From Bin87 sp963668585 (lineage in GTDB: Bacteria; Chloroflexota; Dehalococcoidia; Lucifugimonadales; UBA3495), in the NCBI GenBank assembly GCA_963668585.1, contig OY764869.1, positions 2,046,001 through 2,110,000 of the forward strand: a DNA stretch of 64,000 nt, given 5' to 3'. The first letter of the stretch is position 1. Every line of letters begins with the position of its first letter. This document shows, in pieces, positions 33,030 to 42,177 of this stretch. The position numbers and the translations under genes are program-made. The notes under the pieces are model-generated. The model saw only the letters and a program-made list of their open reading frames with translations, made no database searches and had not been told where the DNA came from.

Positions 33030-33764
33030 CTACCCCGATATTCGCGACGTGGCGCCCGCAACGTCGGACGCATGGCGTATCGCGGCCAACACCGCGATGA
33101 CGCTCTGGGGAAAGTTCAACCCGTCGGTATTGACCACGATGGCTCCGGGGGCGACGGTCAACGGTGAATCCGTTCTCCGGCTGTCCAATTCGTCCCGACG
33201 GATCGTGTCGGCCAAAACCTCACGGTAATCGGCTTCGGGCATCGTCTCCAACTGCTGCGACCATCGGCGGCGCGCCCGTTCTTCCGGCGTCGCGTCGATG
33301 TAGAGTTTGACGTCCGCGTCGGGCAGCACCACTGATCCTATGTCGCGCCCCACCATCACTATTCCACCGCCGCGCGCGATGGCGCGTTGTTGATCGACCA
33401 GGGCCCGCCGCACGGATGAGTTCGCGGCAATCTGCGAAACGTTCCGGTCGATTTCCGGCGAATACAGCGCGTCGGCGTGCAGCGAATGCTCATCCATGAT
33501 GATCGCCGGGGATCCGTCGTCATGGTTGCCCACGGACATAGTGCATTCGGCGGCCAACCGTCCCGCCGTTTCCGCGTCGTCAGGAGTCGCGCCCTGGCGC
33601 AAAACCAGCCACGTGACCGCACGGTACATGATTCCGGTGTCCAGAAACCTCAGCCCAAGGCTGTTGGCGGCGGCCTGGCCCACCGAACTCTTGCCGGAGG
33701 CGACCGGGCCGTCGATCGCTACGACAGGACCGGCGCGACCATATGATTGGCAATGAGACCGCAT
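33030..33764 (-). CDS. cmk: (d)CMP kinase
   Basis: 244 aa. P-loop VVAIDGPVASGKSSVGQ, then RFLDTGIMYRAVTWL (the tyrosine/arginine NMP-binding motif), ALVDQQRAIARGGGIVMVGRDIGSVVLPDADVKLYI region (in parts: MVGRDIGSVV, KLYIDAT) and the lid RARRRW. It phosphorylates CMP/dCMP. Start at 33764 is preferred over ATG 33788: a TATAAT box (33776-33771 on this strand) lies between them, only 6 nt before 33764, so transcription would begin about at this ATG and the mRNA would be nearly leaderless. The longer form adds 8 residues. Confidence 0.95.
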   Translation of the reverse strand: MRSHCQSYGRAGPVVAIDGPVASGKSSVGQAAANSLGLRFLDTGIMYRAVTWLVLRQGATPDDAETAGRLAAECTMSVGNHDDGSPAIIMDEHSLHADALYSPEIDRNVSQIAANSSVRRALVDQQRAIARGGGIVMVGRDIGSVVLPDADVKLYIDATPEERARRRWSQQLETMPEADYREVLADTIRRDELDSRRTDSPLTVAPGAIVVNTDGLNFPQSVIAVLAAIRHASDVAGATSRISG

Positions 33765-33826
33765 ACGGCGATTATAGCACCCGGCCATAGACGGAATTAC
33801 AGCGGGGTTGAACGGCGGTTGCGTGG

Positions 33827-34201
33827 ATGAATCGAATGGCGGACAATCGGCTCATGGGTTTCGGATGGTTTGACTCGCCATGGCATCTGCTCGGGCTGGC
33901 CGGATGGTGCTTCCTGATGGCATGGGGATTTCGTATCGGACTGCTGCGGATGGGCCTCTCGCTGACTGCCATCGGTCTGCTGGTTGGGCTGGCCCTGCTG
34001 TTCAGGGACGCCGAATCGGCGGCGTTGGTTTACGGGCCGCTGGCGTTCATGGGGGTCATCTGTGTAATCAGCATCGGATTTTTTGGACGACACCTTGAAG
34101 GGCGGCTTGGGTACACCTCGAACGTGGTTCGCGCCAACCATGCCGGCGGGCTGCTCCTCGGTCTGTTGATCGGCGCTGTGATCTGGTATGCGTGGATATA
34201 G
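33827..34201 (+). CDS. Hypothetical membrane protein, three to four TM segments
   Basis: 124 aa, family not recognised. Hydrophobic segments at about residues 19-38, 42-60, 68-85 and 105-123, with short polar turns and RLGYTSNVVRANH in a loop. Probable small integral membrane protein. Divergent from cmk with 62 nt between starts. No strong ribosome site; starts at 33836 or 33854 are also possible. Confidence 0.55.
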   Translation: MNRMADNRLMGFGWFDSPWHLLGLAGWCFLMAWGFRIGLLRMGLSLTAIGLLVGLALLFRDAESAALVYGPLAFMGVICVISIGFFGRHLEGRLGYTSNVVRANHAGGLLLGLLIGAVIWYAWI

Positions 34202-34347
34202 GGATTTTTGGACGCAAAACCGGGGCAAACGCGCTGATGTGCCAAAAAGACTGTTTTGACAGTATAATATTACGTGGTTTATCAGTTTCGGAATACTGTA
34301 ACGACGAGACACGACGGCGAACCCCTTACCTGTGTTGAGGTTGGCTA

Positions 34348-35085
34348 ATGGCAAGCCGGGGACGAACCAATCGGAAAAAAGGCGCGGGCCAAGGCAGGCC
34401 CACCCAACAACGTGGGAAAGCCGGCAATCGGCAGAGTTCCTCGGCTCGGGGCGCGGCGGAAAAGCATGATGAGAGCCAATCGCCCGACGGCAAACAGTCC
34501 CGCAAAACATTCCCTTTATCGGCGCGATTGACCGCCCCCGTCCTGGTTCTGAACCTCAATTACGTGCCGGTGAATGTCTGTACGGTACGACGCGCGATCG
34601 TGCTGGTGGCCAAGGGCAAGGCAGAATTGCTGGAACAGCGCGATAACAACGACGGTCGCATTCGCACCTTCAACACCTACCTCGATGCCCCGTCCATCAT
34701 TCGATTGGTGTATCTGGTCAAGCGGCCTTTCGCGCCACGCCGATTGTCCAAGAAAGAAGTTTTCCTGCGGGACCATTACACCTGCCAATATTGCGGCAAG
34801 CGTTCGCAGCATCTGACCCTGGATCACGTGGTGCCGCGCCGCCAGCGCGGCCCGCACACCTGGGACAACGTCGTGGCGGCCTGCGGACGGTGCAACCTGG
34901 ACAAAGCTGGCCGGACCCCCGAAGAAGCAAACATGAAACTTCGACGGCTGCCCACCGCCCCTCAGCCAAATCCGTATCGAATCCTGGAAAACCGGACCAT
35001 CCTGGACGAATGGCGTCAATACATCCCATGGCAGTCCACGCTGCGCGGTCGGGATGAGACGGCCGCAATGGCGGTCGCGGACTGA
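34348..35085 (+). CDS. HNH endonuclease family protein
   Basis: 245 aa. Residues 1-55 are basic, low-complexity and probably disordered. The body begins APVLVLNLNYVPVNVCTVRRA, which is typical of the chromosomal HNH proteins found in many bacteria. The HNH core has CQYCGKR, LDHVVPRRQRG (His and metal ligand), TWDNVVAACGRCNLDKA, where two C-x-x-C pairs hold zinc. It is not associated with a phage or intron, so it is probably a housekeeping nuclease of unknown role. TTGACA and TATAAT near 34256-34268 lie upstream but overlap too closely to form one promoter. The Smr gene follows after 6 nt. Confidence 0.85.
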   Translation: MASRGRTNRKKGAGQGRPTQQRGKAGNRQSSSARGAAEKHDESQSPDGKQSRKTFPLSARLTAPVLVLNLNYVPVNVCTVRRAIVLVAKGKAELLEQRDNNDGRIRTFNTYLDAPSIIRLVYLVKRPFAPRRLSKKEVFLRDHYTCQYCGKRSQHLTLDHVVPRRQRGPHTWDNVVAACGRCNLDKAGRTPEEANMKLRRLPTAPQPNPYRILENRTILDEWRQYIPWQSTLRGRDETAAMAVAD

Positions 35086-35091
35086 TCTGTG

Positions 35092-35550
35092 ATGGACAGC
35101 ATAGACCTGCACGGCAAAACGTGGGCCGAGGCCCTGAGCGACATAATCGATGTCTATAACCGGATGGTGCAGCAGGGCGCCGGATCCCGGGATACGCTCG
35201 ACATAGTGCATGGCTACGGCGCCAGTGGAACCGGCGGGTCCATGCGCGTACGGATCCGTTCGTTCCTTTCCCGGCATTCGGACCGCCTGGAGTATGTCTC
35301 GGGAGAGGATCTGGACGGTAACCCGGGACACACGGTGGTAATGCCGATCCGCTCCCTGCCGGGCAGCGTTGACCTGCTGGCGGAAAAGATTTGGGAATAC
35401 TGCGACCATCCCCGTACCGTGAAGAAGATCACCGGCCAATTCCGAAGGGATGGCGACCCGAAGGTGCAGCAGGCCATCCGCACGCTGGAAAAGCAGAGTC
35501 GTTTGCGAGCCGTGTATAAAGGTCGTGAGAAAGCCTACCAGGCGACGTGA
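35092..35550 (+). CDS. Smr domain protein with C-terminal winged-helix-like region
   Basis: 152 aa. Residues 1-80 form an Smr domain: IDLHGKTWAEALSDI (LDLHG motif) and IVHGYGASGTGGSMRVRIRSFL (HGxGxG motif, quoted as HGYGASGTGGSMR). The rest (about 90-150) looks like a small winged-helix DNA-binding fold (VKKITGQFRRDGDPKVQQAI). MutS2 C-terminal Smr domains nick DNA or act on RNA; standalone versions are poorly known. A GTG at 35089 is an alternative start. It follows the HNH gene by 6 nt with no separate ribosome site, so the two are likely co-translated. Confidence 0.82.
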   Translation: MDSIDLHGKTWAEALSDIIDVYNRMVQQGAGSRDTLDIVHGYGASGTGGSMRVRIRSFLSRHSDRLEYVSGEDLDGNPGHTVVMPIRSLPGSVDLLAEKIWEYCDHPRTVKKITGQFRRDGDPKVQQAIRTLEKQSRLRAVYKGREKAYQAT

Positions 35551-35568
35551 CGTCCGGTTCACGACGCT

Positions 35569-36585
35569 TCAGTTGGTCGGCACATCCAGCATCATGCACT
35601 CCAGCGCCAGGCGAGGATTCGCGTTGGCATCCAGCGCGACCAACGTGGATTGAATGCGTCGCAGCAGGTTTGCGATTGCTACCGATGAAATGCCCTCGGC
35701 AAAACGGATCAAATCCGCGTCGCGGTCAATATTGCGGATGGAATCGGGCGTTCCCTCTTTCACCAGCAACAGGTCCCGCCACCAGCCTTCCCATTGATAC
35801 AGAATCTGCCGCACCGACTCGCGGTCCTGGGAGAACGACGACGCCAGGGCGTTTGCATAGGCGAAACGCTCGTCAAGAGGAGCGGCGGCCAATTCGGTTA
35901 TGCGGTCCAACTCGGTGGAGCGGGTCTCCATGGCTTCCTGGTTGTTCAGGGCGTTGATCGCCCAGCCGGGACATCCCCGGGCCAACCGGGCCAACCGCCG
36001 GGCTTCCGATGGGTCGGCGCCGTGGTGTGAAACCAGGTAGTCGGCGAGAACCGCGCCGGCCATGGGCCGCAGCGTCAGCAACCGACACCGGGATCGGATC
36101 GTGGGGAGTATGCCTTCGTCATCGGAGGTGAGCAGGAGCAGCAGGACGTTGGGCGGCGGTTCTTCCAGCGTTTTGAGCAGGGCGTTGGCCGATTCGCTCT
36201 GACCGGCCGACAATGTTTCGCAGCCGTCAAAGATAACGACCTTCCATCCCCCTTCGACGGCGGTTACCGACAGGAAGTTTTCGGTCTCCCGAACCTGTTC
36301 TATGCTGATGCGGGTCGGGCTGCGCGGATCTCCGCCAACCGCCACCGTGGTCAGGTCGGCGTAGGCGTCCCTGCGGATCCGGGTACACCGCGCGCACTCG
36401 CCGCAGGGCGCGGCATCGTCGGCGCCCGGGTCAAGGCAATTGATGATTGCGGCCATATCCATGGCCAGGGTCATCTTTCCCACGTGGGGCGGGCCGACCA
36501 ACAGATAGGCGTGCCCCATCTGTCCCCGACTCAGGGCGTTGGACAATTGTCTCAGGAGGTGGTCCTGTCCGGCGGTGCGCCACAT
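35569..36585 (-). CDS. holB: DNA polymerase III subunit delta' (HolB-like)
   Basis: 338 aa clamp-loader AAA+ protein. Features: the VGPPHVGKMTLA P-loop, a zinc-binding CGECARCTRI cluster, ISIEQVRETENFLSV, VVIFDGCETLSAGQSESANALLKTLEEPPPNVLLLL in parts (ANALLKTLEEPP) and sensor-1 TIRSRCRLLTLRP. The Walker A has GKM rather than GKT/S, fitting the ATPase-inactive delta' subunit more than DnaX. It is 25 nt downstream of lysA on the same strand and converges with the Smr gene. Confidence 0.9.
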   Translation of the reverse strand: MWRTAGQDHLLRQLSNALSRGQMGHAYLLVGPPHVGKMTLAMDMAAIINCLDPGADDAAPCGECARCTRIRRDAYADLTTVAVGGDPRSPTRISIEQVRETENFLSVTAVEGGWKVVIFDGCETLSAGQSESANALLKTLEEPPPNVLLLLLTSDDEGILPTIRSRCRLLTLRPMAGAVLADYLVSHHGADPSEARRLARLARGCPGWAINALNNQEAMETRSTELDRITELAAAPLDERFAYANALASSFSQDRESVRQILYQWEGWWRDLLLVKEGTPDSIRNIDRDADLIRFAEGISSVAIANLLRRIQSTLVALDANANPRLALECMMLDVPTN

Positions 36586-36610
36586 GATGCACCGGAGCAG
36601 CGGCGGCCGT

Positions 36611-37924
36611 TTAAAGGTCGCAGAGCATCATGTCGGCGTAGGACTCGCGACGCCTGATCAGCCGGCTTTCGCCGCCATTCACGAGCGCGATGGGCGGGCG
36701 GGGGTTCAGGTTGTAATTGCTTGCCATCGAGGGACAATAGGCTCCGGCCGCCGGTATGGCGATGACATCGCCGGCCGCGGGGGTGGGCAACAGGACGTCG
36801 GATGCCAGGACATCGCCCGATTCGCAGTATTTGCCGGCGATAGTGACGGTGGTGTCCGGGCTCGCGCCGGGACGATTGGCCGACAGAACCTCGTAAGAAG
36901 CCTGGTACAGCGCGGGGCGGATGTTGTCCCCCATGCCGCCGTCCACGCTCACGTAGGTCCGGACGCCCGGTATGTCCTTGATCGCGCCGATTCGATACAG
37001 CGCGACGCCGGCGGGGCCAACGATGGAACGGCCTGGTTCGACCACCAGGTTCGGCAGGTCCATGCCCAGTTCTTCGCAGGTGGCGGACAGGGTGTCCACG
37101 ATGGCTTCCGCGTAATCGCTGGGGGCCGGCGGGGCGTCCTCACGGGTGTAGGCGATTGCGAACCCGCCGCCTGGGCTGAACTCCTGAAGGTTGAGTCCCT
37201 GCTCCCGCAGGCCGGCCGCGAACCGCAACACCAGGTCGGTTGCAGCCTGGTACGGCTCAAGTTCGAAAATGGGCGAACCCAGGTGAAAATGCAGTCCGAG
37301 CAGATTGAGATGGGGAGCGCTGACGGCTTGCAGGATCGCTCTTTCCGCGTCGCCGGTCTGGATCGAAAAACCGAACTTGGAATCGATGATGCCGGTGGTG
37401 GTGTAAGCGTGAGTGTGAGGGTCAATGCCAGGAGAGACGCGCACCAGGATGTCCTGGGTTCTGCCCGATTCGGCGCAGATTGATTCCAACAGGTCCAACT
37501 CGTGAAAACTGTCCACGACCACGCGACCTATCCCGGCCGCCACCGCTTCCTGCAACTCCCCGGGCGTCTTGTTGTTGCCGTGGAAGAAAACCTGGTCCAA
37601 CGGGACGTTTCCGGCCTGCGCGACAGCCAATTCGCCGCCTGAAACCACATCCAGCCCCAGCCCTTCCTCGGCAATAATTCGGGCCAACGCCGGGTTGATG
37701 TATGCCTTGGAGGCGTAAACCGCTTGCGAATTGGGATAGCGATCCCTGAACGCGCCGGAAAATTGCTGGCACCGGGACCGGAGCGTGACTTCGTCCAGCA
37801 CATAAAGCGGAGTGCCATATTGCTCGACCAGGTCAACCGCGTCGCATCCTCCGATGGTGAGATGGCCCGCGGCGTTGGTATCTGTAGTGTCGGGGAACAC
37901 ATGGGTGAGATGCGATGGAAGCAT
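36611..37924 (-). CDS. lysA: Diaminopimelate decarboxylase
   Basis: 437 aa PLP enzyme of fold III (alanine-racemase-like barrel plus C-terminal beta domain). The PLP lysine is in AVYASKAYINPAL, with GLDVVSGGELAVAQAG, LGLHFHLGS, the glycine loop FSPGGGFAIAY, EPGRSIVGPAG and the substrate-binding KYCESGDVLASDV cysteine at the dimer interface. It makes lysine from meso-DAP, closing the pathway of dapA, dapB and asd at 27.8-31.3 kb. CGGAGAA lies upstream of the ATG. First gene of a lysA-holB unit. Confidence 0.97.
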   Translation of the reverse strand: MLPSHLTHVFPDTTDTNAAGHLTIGGCDAVDLVEQYGTPLYVLDEVTLRSRCQQFSGAFRDRYPNSQAVYASKAYINPALARIIAEEGLGLDVVSGGELAVAQAGNVPLDQVFFHGNNKTPGELQEAVAAGIGRVVVDSFHELDLLESICAESGRTQDILVRVSPGIDPHTHAYTTTGIIDSKFGFSIQTGDAERAILQAVSAPHLNLLGLHFHLGSPIFELEPYQAATDLVLRFAAGLREQGLNLQEFSPGGGFAIAYTREDAPPAPSDYAEAIVDTLSATCEELGMDLPNLVVEPGRSIVGPAGVALYRIGAIKDIPGVRTYVSVDGGMGDNIRPALYQASYEVLSANRPGASPDTTVTIAGKYCESGDVLASDVLLPTPAAGDVIAIPAAGAYCPSMASNYNLNPRPPIALVNGGESRLIRRRESYADMMLCDL

Positions 37925-38264
37925 GAAGCGTTTCTCCGGCGGTATGGGTATGCGAATGGGTATTGCAGCCTCACTAATTTAGCACACCGCCCATTTGCCG
38001 TCATCGCGGCCCGGCTGTGCTTTCCGGCACGCGAGCCGCCGGCGCTGCAGTGTTGAGGGAATACCGGACCTGACGCCTGAGTGCACGACGATGAACATCG
38101 TCGGAGGACTGCGAGCGATTTTACCGTCCGATTGACCGTCTCCCGGCTGCCGTCTATACTGCCGGCCGAGGTTCGGTTGCCGCTGCCTGATCGAATTCGT
38201 GCGCCGCTGCCTCATCATGCCGACGCTCCCCGGCGCGTCGTTTCAGTACCGAGGAGGTGTTATT
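37925..38264. other. lysA-cox divergent intergenic region
   Basis: 340 nt between divergent genes, with no convincing ORF. It contains a well-formed promoter for the cox-like operon at 38132-38160. On the lysA side, a weak ATGACG-17-TAAATT candidate lies about 70 nt before its start. Confidence 0.5.
38132..38160 (+). promoter_or_regulatory. Sigma70-type promoter of the cox-like operon
   Basis: TTGACC (38132-38137) and TATACT (38155-38160) are 17 nt apart, each 5 of 6 to consensus. Predicted start near 38167, leaving a leader of about 100 nt before the TTG start of the iron-sulfur subunit. Confidence 0.75.
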
Positions 38265-38744
38265 TTGCCCAATAAAGTACCCATCACGGTTAGCGTGAAT
38301 GGCCGCTCTCATACCGCCGAAGTCGAGCCCCGAACCCTGCTGGTCCATTTCCTTCGGGAGACGTTGAACCTCACCGGCACGAAAGTCGGGTGCGACACCA
38401 GCCAATGCGGAGCCTGCGTGGTGCGCATGAACGGCGTGACCGTCAAGTCATGCACCGCGTTCGCCGTGCAAGCCGACGGCGCCGAGGTCACCACCATCGA
38501 AGGTGTGGCGCAGAACGGCAATCTCTCCGCAGTTCAGGAAGCCTTCTGGAACAACCATGGTCTCCAGTGCGGCTTTTGCACTGCCGGGATGATCATGTCG
38601 GTAACGGAGATCATTGAGCGCAATCCGAACCCGTCGGCGGACGAAGTGCGCGCGGGTCTGGAAGGCAATATGTGCCGCTGCACCGGCTACAACAACATCG
38701 TCAAGGCCGCTCTGGCCGCCGCTGCTGCTCAGCAAGGAGGCTAA
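38265..38744 (+). CDS. CoxS-like [2Fe-2S] subunit of a molybdenum hydroxylase
   Basis: 159 aa. Two [2Fe-2S] domains are complete: plant-type GCDTSQCGACVV...KSC and the helical CGFCTAGM...CRCTGY motif. It passes electrons from the Mo centre to FAD. The start is inferred to be TTG at 38265, because GAGGAGGTG lies 7 nt upstream and the homology starts right after; the first ATG upstream (38199) would put this ribosome site inside the gene. First gene of the operon CoxS-CoxL-CoxM; the next ATG follows 8 nt after the stop. Confidence 0.94.
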   Translation: MPNKVPITVSVNGRSHTAEVEPRTLLVHFLRETLNLTGTKVGCDTSQCGACVVRMNGVTVKSCTAFAVQADGAEVTTIEGVAQNGNLSAVQEAFWNNHGLQCGFCTAGMIMSVTEIIERNPNPSADEVRAGLEGNMCRCTGYNNIVKAALAAAAAQQGG

Positions 38745-38752
38745 AGACCGCC

Positions 38753-41170
38753 ATGACCACCCGAATTTTTGGCTCCGGCATCCGGCGCAGGGAAGACCCT
38801 CGCCTGATCACCGGTCAGGCCTCCTACACCGACGACATCAAGCTGACCGGAATGGTCCACGCGGCAATCCTGCGCAGTCCCCATGCCCACGCGAGGATCA
38901 CGAGCATCAACACGGACGCGGCCAAGGGCGCATCCGGCGTGCTTGCCGTGTACACCGGCGCGGACATTGAGGGGGTTTTGAACCCGATACCCTGCGCATG
39001 GGCCATACCCGATTCTGACCTGAAAGCAGTCGCCTATCCTGCCATCGCTTCCGATATTGTCCGATATGTCGGCGACGCTGTGGCCGTGGTGGTCGCGGAA
39101 AACCGCTACCAGGCAGAGGACGCGCTGGAACTCATCGAGGTTGACTATCAACCATTGCCGGCCACCATCAACCCCGAGAGGGCGCTGGATGACGGCGCGC
39201 CCCAACTGCACGAGGACGCTCCCAACAATCAGGCGTTCCACTGGGTCGCCGCTGGCGGCGATACGGATGCCGCCTTTGCCGACGCCGCAGTGACAGTCAG
39301 CGAGACCATCCACCAGCAGAAACTCATCCCCAATCCCATGGAGACCCGCTCGGCCATCGCTTCGTGGTCGCCGGCCATGGGTGAACTCACCATCTGGAAC
39401 ACCACCCAGAACCCTCACATCGCCAGGTTCGTGACGTGCCTGGTCACCGGGATCGGTGAGCACAAGATCCGCGTGATCGCTCCCGAGGTTGGCGGCGGAT
39501 TCGGCGCCAAGATCGCCGTGTACCCGTGGGAAATGATCGCGGCCTTCTGCTCCATGCAGTTGGGTGTGCCGGTGAAGTGGACGGAAACCCGCAGCGAAAA
39601 CTACATTGCCACCACGCATGGCCGCGACCACGTGGAATACGTGGAGATGGCGGCCAACGCTGACGGCAAGGTAACCGCAGTACGCAGCGTCGTTTACGCC
39701 GGCATGGGCGCATACCTGTCCACCGCCGCGCCGGGCATCCCGACCATCCTGCACGGCTTGATGTACTCGGGTCCGTACGACATCGCCAACATCAAGGCGG
39801 ACGTTTACGGCGTATTCACCAACTCCACGCCCGTGGAAGCGTACCGGGGCGCCGGCCGGCCGGAGGCCACCTTCCTCCTCGAAAGGCTCATGGACAAGGT
39901 TGGCGAAGCAGTCGGTATTGACGCCGTCGAAGTGCGCCGCCGCAATCTGATCGAGCCATTCGACAACAACCGCGACGTCGCCATCGGAATCACCTACGAC
40001 AGCGGCAACTACAGCGCCGCCCTCGACCAACTGCTTGGCCACATTGGGTATGACCAGTTCCGTCACGACCAGACTCACGAGCGTGAGCATGGGACCTTCC
40101 GAGGCATTGGTATCGCCTGCTACTGCGAAATCTGCGGGCTTGGCCCGTCCCAGGTGGCGGGCGCGGTTGGTTTCGGCGGTGGCCTGTGGGAATCTGCCAC
40201 CGTGCGGATCTACGCCACCGGCAAGGTCAACGTGTTCATCGGCACGTCGCCGCACGGCCAGGGCGAAGAGACCACGTTTGCCCAGATCGTCGCCGACGAG
40301 ATCGGCGTTGACGTTGACGACGTGGAGGTGATTCACGGCGACACGGATACCACGCCCATGGGCTGGGGAACCTACGGCAGCCGCACCACAGTGGTCGGCG
40401 GCGCGGCCGTTGCCCTCACCATGCGCAAGTTGCGCGACAAGGCGCGTGTGATCGCCGCTCACCTGCTGGAAGCCGACGAGGCGGACATCGAGTACGCCGA
40501 CGGCCAGTTCTTCGTCCGCGGCGCACCCGACAGCGCGCAAAGCATTCAGGACATCGCGCTGCAGGCCAACGTCGCCTGGAACCTGCCGGAAGGCATCGAA
40601 CCGGGCATGGAAGCCAGCACCTACTACGACCCGCCAAACTTCAGCTACCCCTTCGGCGCGCACGCGGCCATCGTCAGCATTGACCCCGACAACGGGCACA
40701 TCACGCTGGACCGGTACGTCGCCGTTGACGACTGCGGCCCGCAGATCAACCCCATGATCGTTGAGGGCCAGGTCCACGGTGGCGTGGTACAGGGAGCCGG
40801 CCAGGCTCTGTGGGAAGGCGCGGTGTACGACGACAACGGCCAACTTCTCACCGGCACAATGATGGACTACGCCATTCCGCGCGCGCACCTGGTGCCGGAT
40901 ATTGAAGTCCACTCCACGGTAACCCCGTCGCCGCACAACCCGTTGGGCGTGAAGGGTATCGGCGAGACCGGGACCATCGCGTCAACCGCCGCCATCTACA
41001 GCGCTGTGATGGACGCTCTGAAACCCATCGGCGTAACGAGCCTGGACATGCCGTTGACCCCCGAAAAGGTCTGGCGCGCGATCCAGGAGAGTGGTTACAC
41101 CGGAAATGGGCACGGCCACAGCCACGGGAATGGTCACGGCCACGACCATGGCCATGGCCACAACCACTAA
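38753..41170 (+). CDS. CoxL-like (form II) molybdopterin subunit with His-rich tail
   Basis: 805 aa xanthine oxidase-family large subunit. The active-site loop is AYRGAGR (about residue 365), the form II motif; genuine CO dehydrogenase (form I) has AYRCSFR, so CO as substrate is uncertain and another aldehyde, heterocycle or acid is as likely. Other family motifs: GGGFGAKIAVYPWE, GTSPHGQGEETTFAQI, and the late VKGIGETGTIAS with the catalytic Glu. The last ~25 residues (NGHGHSHGNGHGHDHG...) alternate His and Gly and look metal-binding; this is unusual for the family. AAGGAGG precedes ATG 38753. Confidence 0.93.
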   Translation: MTTRIFGSGIRRREDPRLITGQASYTDDIKLTGMVHAAILRSPHAHARITSINTDAAKGASGVLAVYTGADIEGVLNPIPCAWAIPDSDLKAVAYPAIASDIVRYVGDAVAVVVAENRYQAEDALELIEVDYQPLPATINPERALDDGAPQLHEDAPNNQAFHWVAAGGDTDAAFADAAVTVSETIHQQKLIPNPMETRSAIASWSPAMGELTIWNTTQNPHIARFVTCLVTGIGEHKIRVIAPEVGGGFGAKIAVYPWEMIAAFCSMQLGVPVKWTETRSENYIATTHGRDHVEYVEMAANADGKVTAVRSVVYAGMGAYLSTAAPGIPTILHGLMYSGPYDIANIKADVYGVFTNSTPVEAYRGAGRPEATFLLERLMDKVGEAVGIDAVEVRRRNLIEPFDNNRDVAIGITYDSGNYSAALDQLLGHIGYDQFRHDQTHEREHGTFRGIGIACYCEICGLGPSQVAGAVGFGGGLWESATVRIYATGKVNVFIGTSPHGQGEETTFAQIVADEIGVDVDDVEVIHGDTDTTPMGWGTYGSRTTVVGGAAVALTMRKLRDKARVIAAHLLEADEADIEYADGQFFVRGAPDSAQSIQDIALQANVAWNLPEGIEPGMEASTYYDPPNFSYPFGAHAAIVSIDPDNGHITLDRYVAVDDCGPQINPMIVEGQVHGGVVQGAGQALWEGAVYDDNGQLLTGTMMDYAIPRAHLVPDIEVHSTVTPSPHNPLGVKGIGETGTIASTAAIYSAVMDALKPIGVTSLDMPLTPEKVWRAIQESGYTGNGHGHSHGNGHGHDHGHGHNH

Positions 41171-41199
41171 CCGGCCCCGGATAAGGAGGACTGATTGCA

Positions 41200-42078
41200 A
41201 TGTTTGCAGCAGAGTTTGAGTACCGGAAGGCCGGTTCCATCGCAGATGCCGTCCGATTGCTCTCCGAAAACCCCGACGCCAAGCTGTTGGCCGGTGGGCA
41301 TAGCCTGATCCCGCTGATGCGGTTCCGGCTCGCACGGCCCGAAATGCTCATCGACATCGGGGGCATCGACGGCCTGCGGGGAATCACCGTCGCCGGCGAC
41401 CACATCAACATCGGCGCACTGACCACCCACGGCGAGATCGCCAATTCCGCCGAGGTTCAGCAGGCCAACGGGCTGCTGGCCGAAGCGGCCGGCGGAATCG
41501 GGGACCCGGCGGTCCGCAACCGCGGCACCATAGGGGGCAACCTGGCACACGCCGACCCCGCGTCAGACTGGGCGACAGTGCTCACGGCGCTGGGCGCAAA
41601 CGTCTCGGTGCAGGGGCCCTCGGGCAGCCGCACCATTGCGGCGGGCGACTTCGTCGAGGACGCTTTCACCACCGGCCTGGCTGAGAACGAGTTGATCACC
41701 ACGGTCACCGTTCCGGTCCTGGCCGCCAACCAACGGGCCGAATACGCCAAGATGGCGCACCCCGCCAGCTTTTACGCTGTGGTCGGCGGCGCCGTGGTGG
41801 TAACCATGGATGGCGATCGCTGCACCGCGGCCTCAGTTGCGGTCGGTGGACTGACGCCCCGGCCGGTGAAGGCCGCCGCGGTGGAGCAGTCATTGGCTGG
41901 CACCACCCTGACCATGGACAGCATCGCCGACGCGACCTCCCGACTCGGTGAGGACATCAGCGCGGCCGGCGTGGACATCATCGGCGACGTATTCGCCTCG
42001 GCCGATTTCCGGTCCAAGGTCGCTCCGGTCGAAGTGAAGCACGCCCTGCTTCACGCCATCGGCCTGGCGCACCATTAG
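41200..42078 (+). CDS. CoxM-like FAD-binding subunit
   Basis: 292 aa. FAD (PCMH-type) domain motifs AGGHSLIPLMRFRLARP and TIGGNLAHADPASDW bind the flavin, followed by the CO-dehydrogenase flavoprotein C-terminal domain. It receives electrons from the [2Fe-2S] subunit and passes them to the acceptor. ATAAGGAGGACTG lies before the ATG and the gene is 29 nt downstream of the Mo subunit. The order S-L-M differs from the M-S-L order of classical coxMSL operons. Confidence 0.94.
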   Translation: MFAAEFEYRKAGSIADAVRLLSENPDAKLLAGGHSLIPLMRFRLARPEMLIDIGGIDGLRGITVAGDHINIGALTTHGEIANSAEVQQANGLLAEAAGGIGDPAVRNRGTIGGNLAHADPASDWATVLTALGANVSVQGPSGSRTIAAGDFVEDAFTTGLAENELITTVTVPVLAANQRAEYAKMAHPASFYAVVGGAVVVTMDGDRCTAASVAVGGLTPRPVKAAAVEQSLAGTTLTMDSIADATSRLGEDISAAGVDIIGDVFASADFRSKVAPVEVKHALLHAIGLAHH

Positions 42079-42177
42079 CCTACGATCCGGAATGTTGCGC
42101 CCCGCACAGTGCGATACTCTGCGCCGTGCGGGGTGTATCATTTAACGGCCCACCAAACTGATCTGCGAGGCCATCCC

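Noticed and set aside
34256..34268. TTGACA and TATAAT before the HNH gene as one promoter
   Set aside because: The hexamers are only one base apart, and neither has a good partner at 16-18 nt.
38741..40936. 731-aa minus-strand ORF opposite the CoxL-like gene
   Set aside because: Antisense open frame typical of high-GC genes; the plus strand has full family motifs.
38753..41170. True CO dehydrogenase (coxL form I)
   Set aside because: The active-site loop reads AYRGAGR rather than AYRCSFR.
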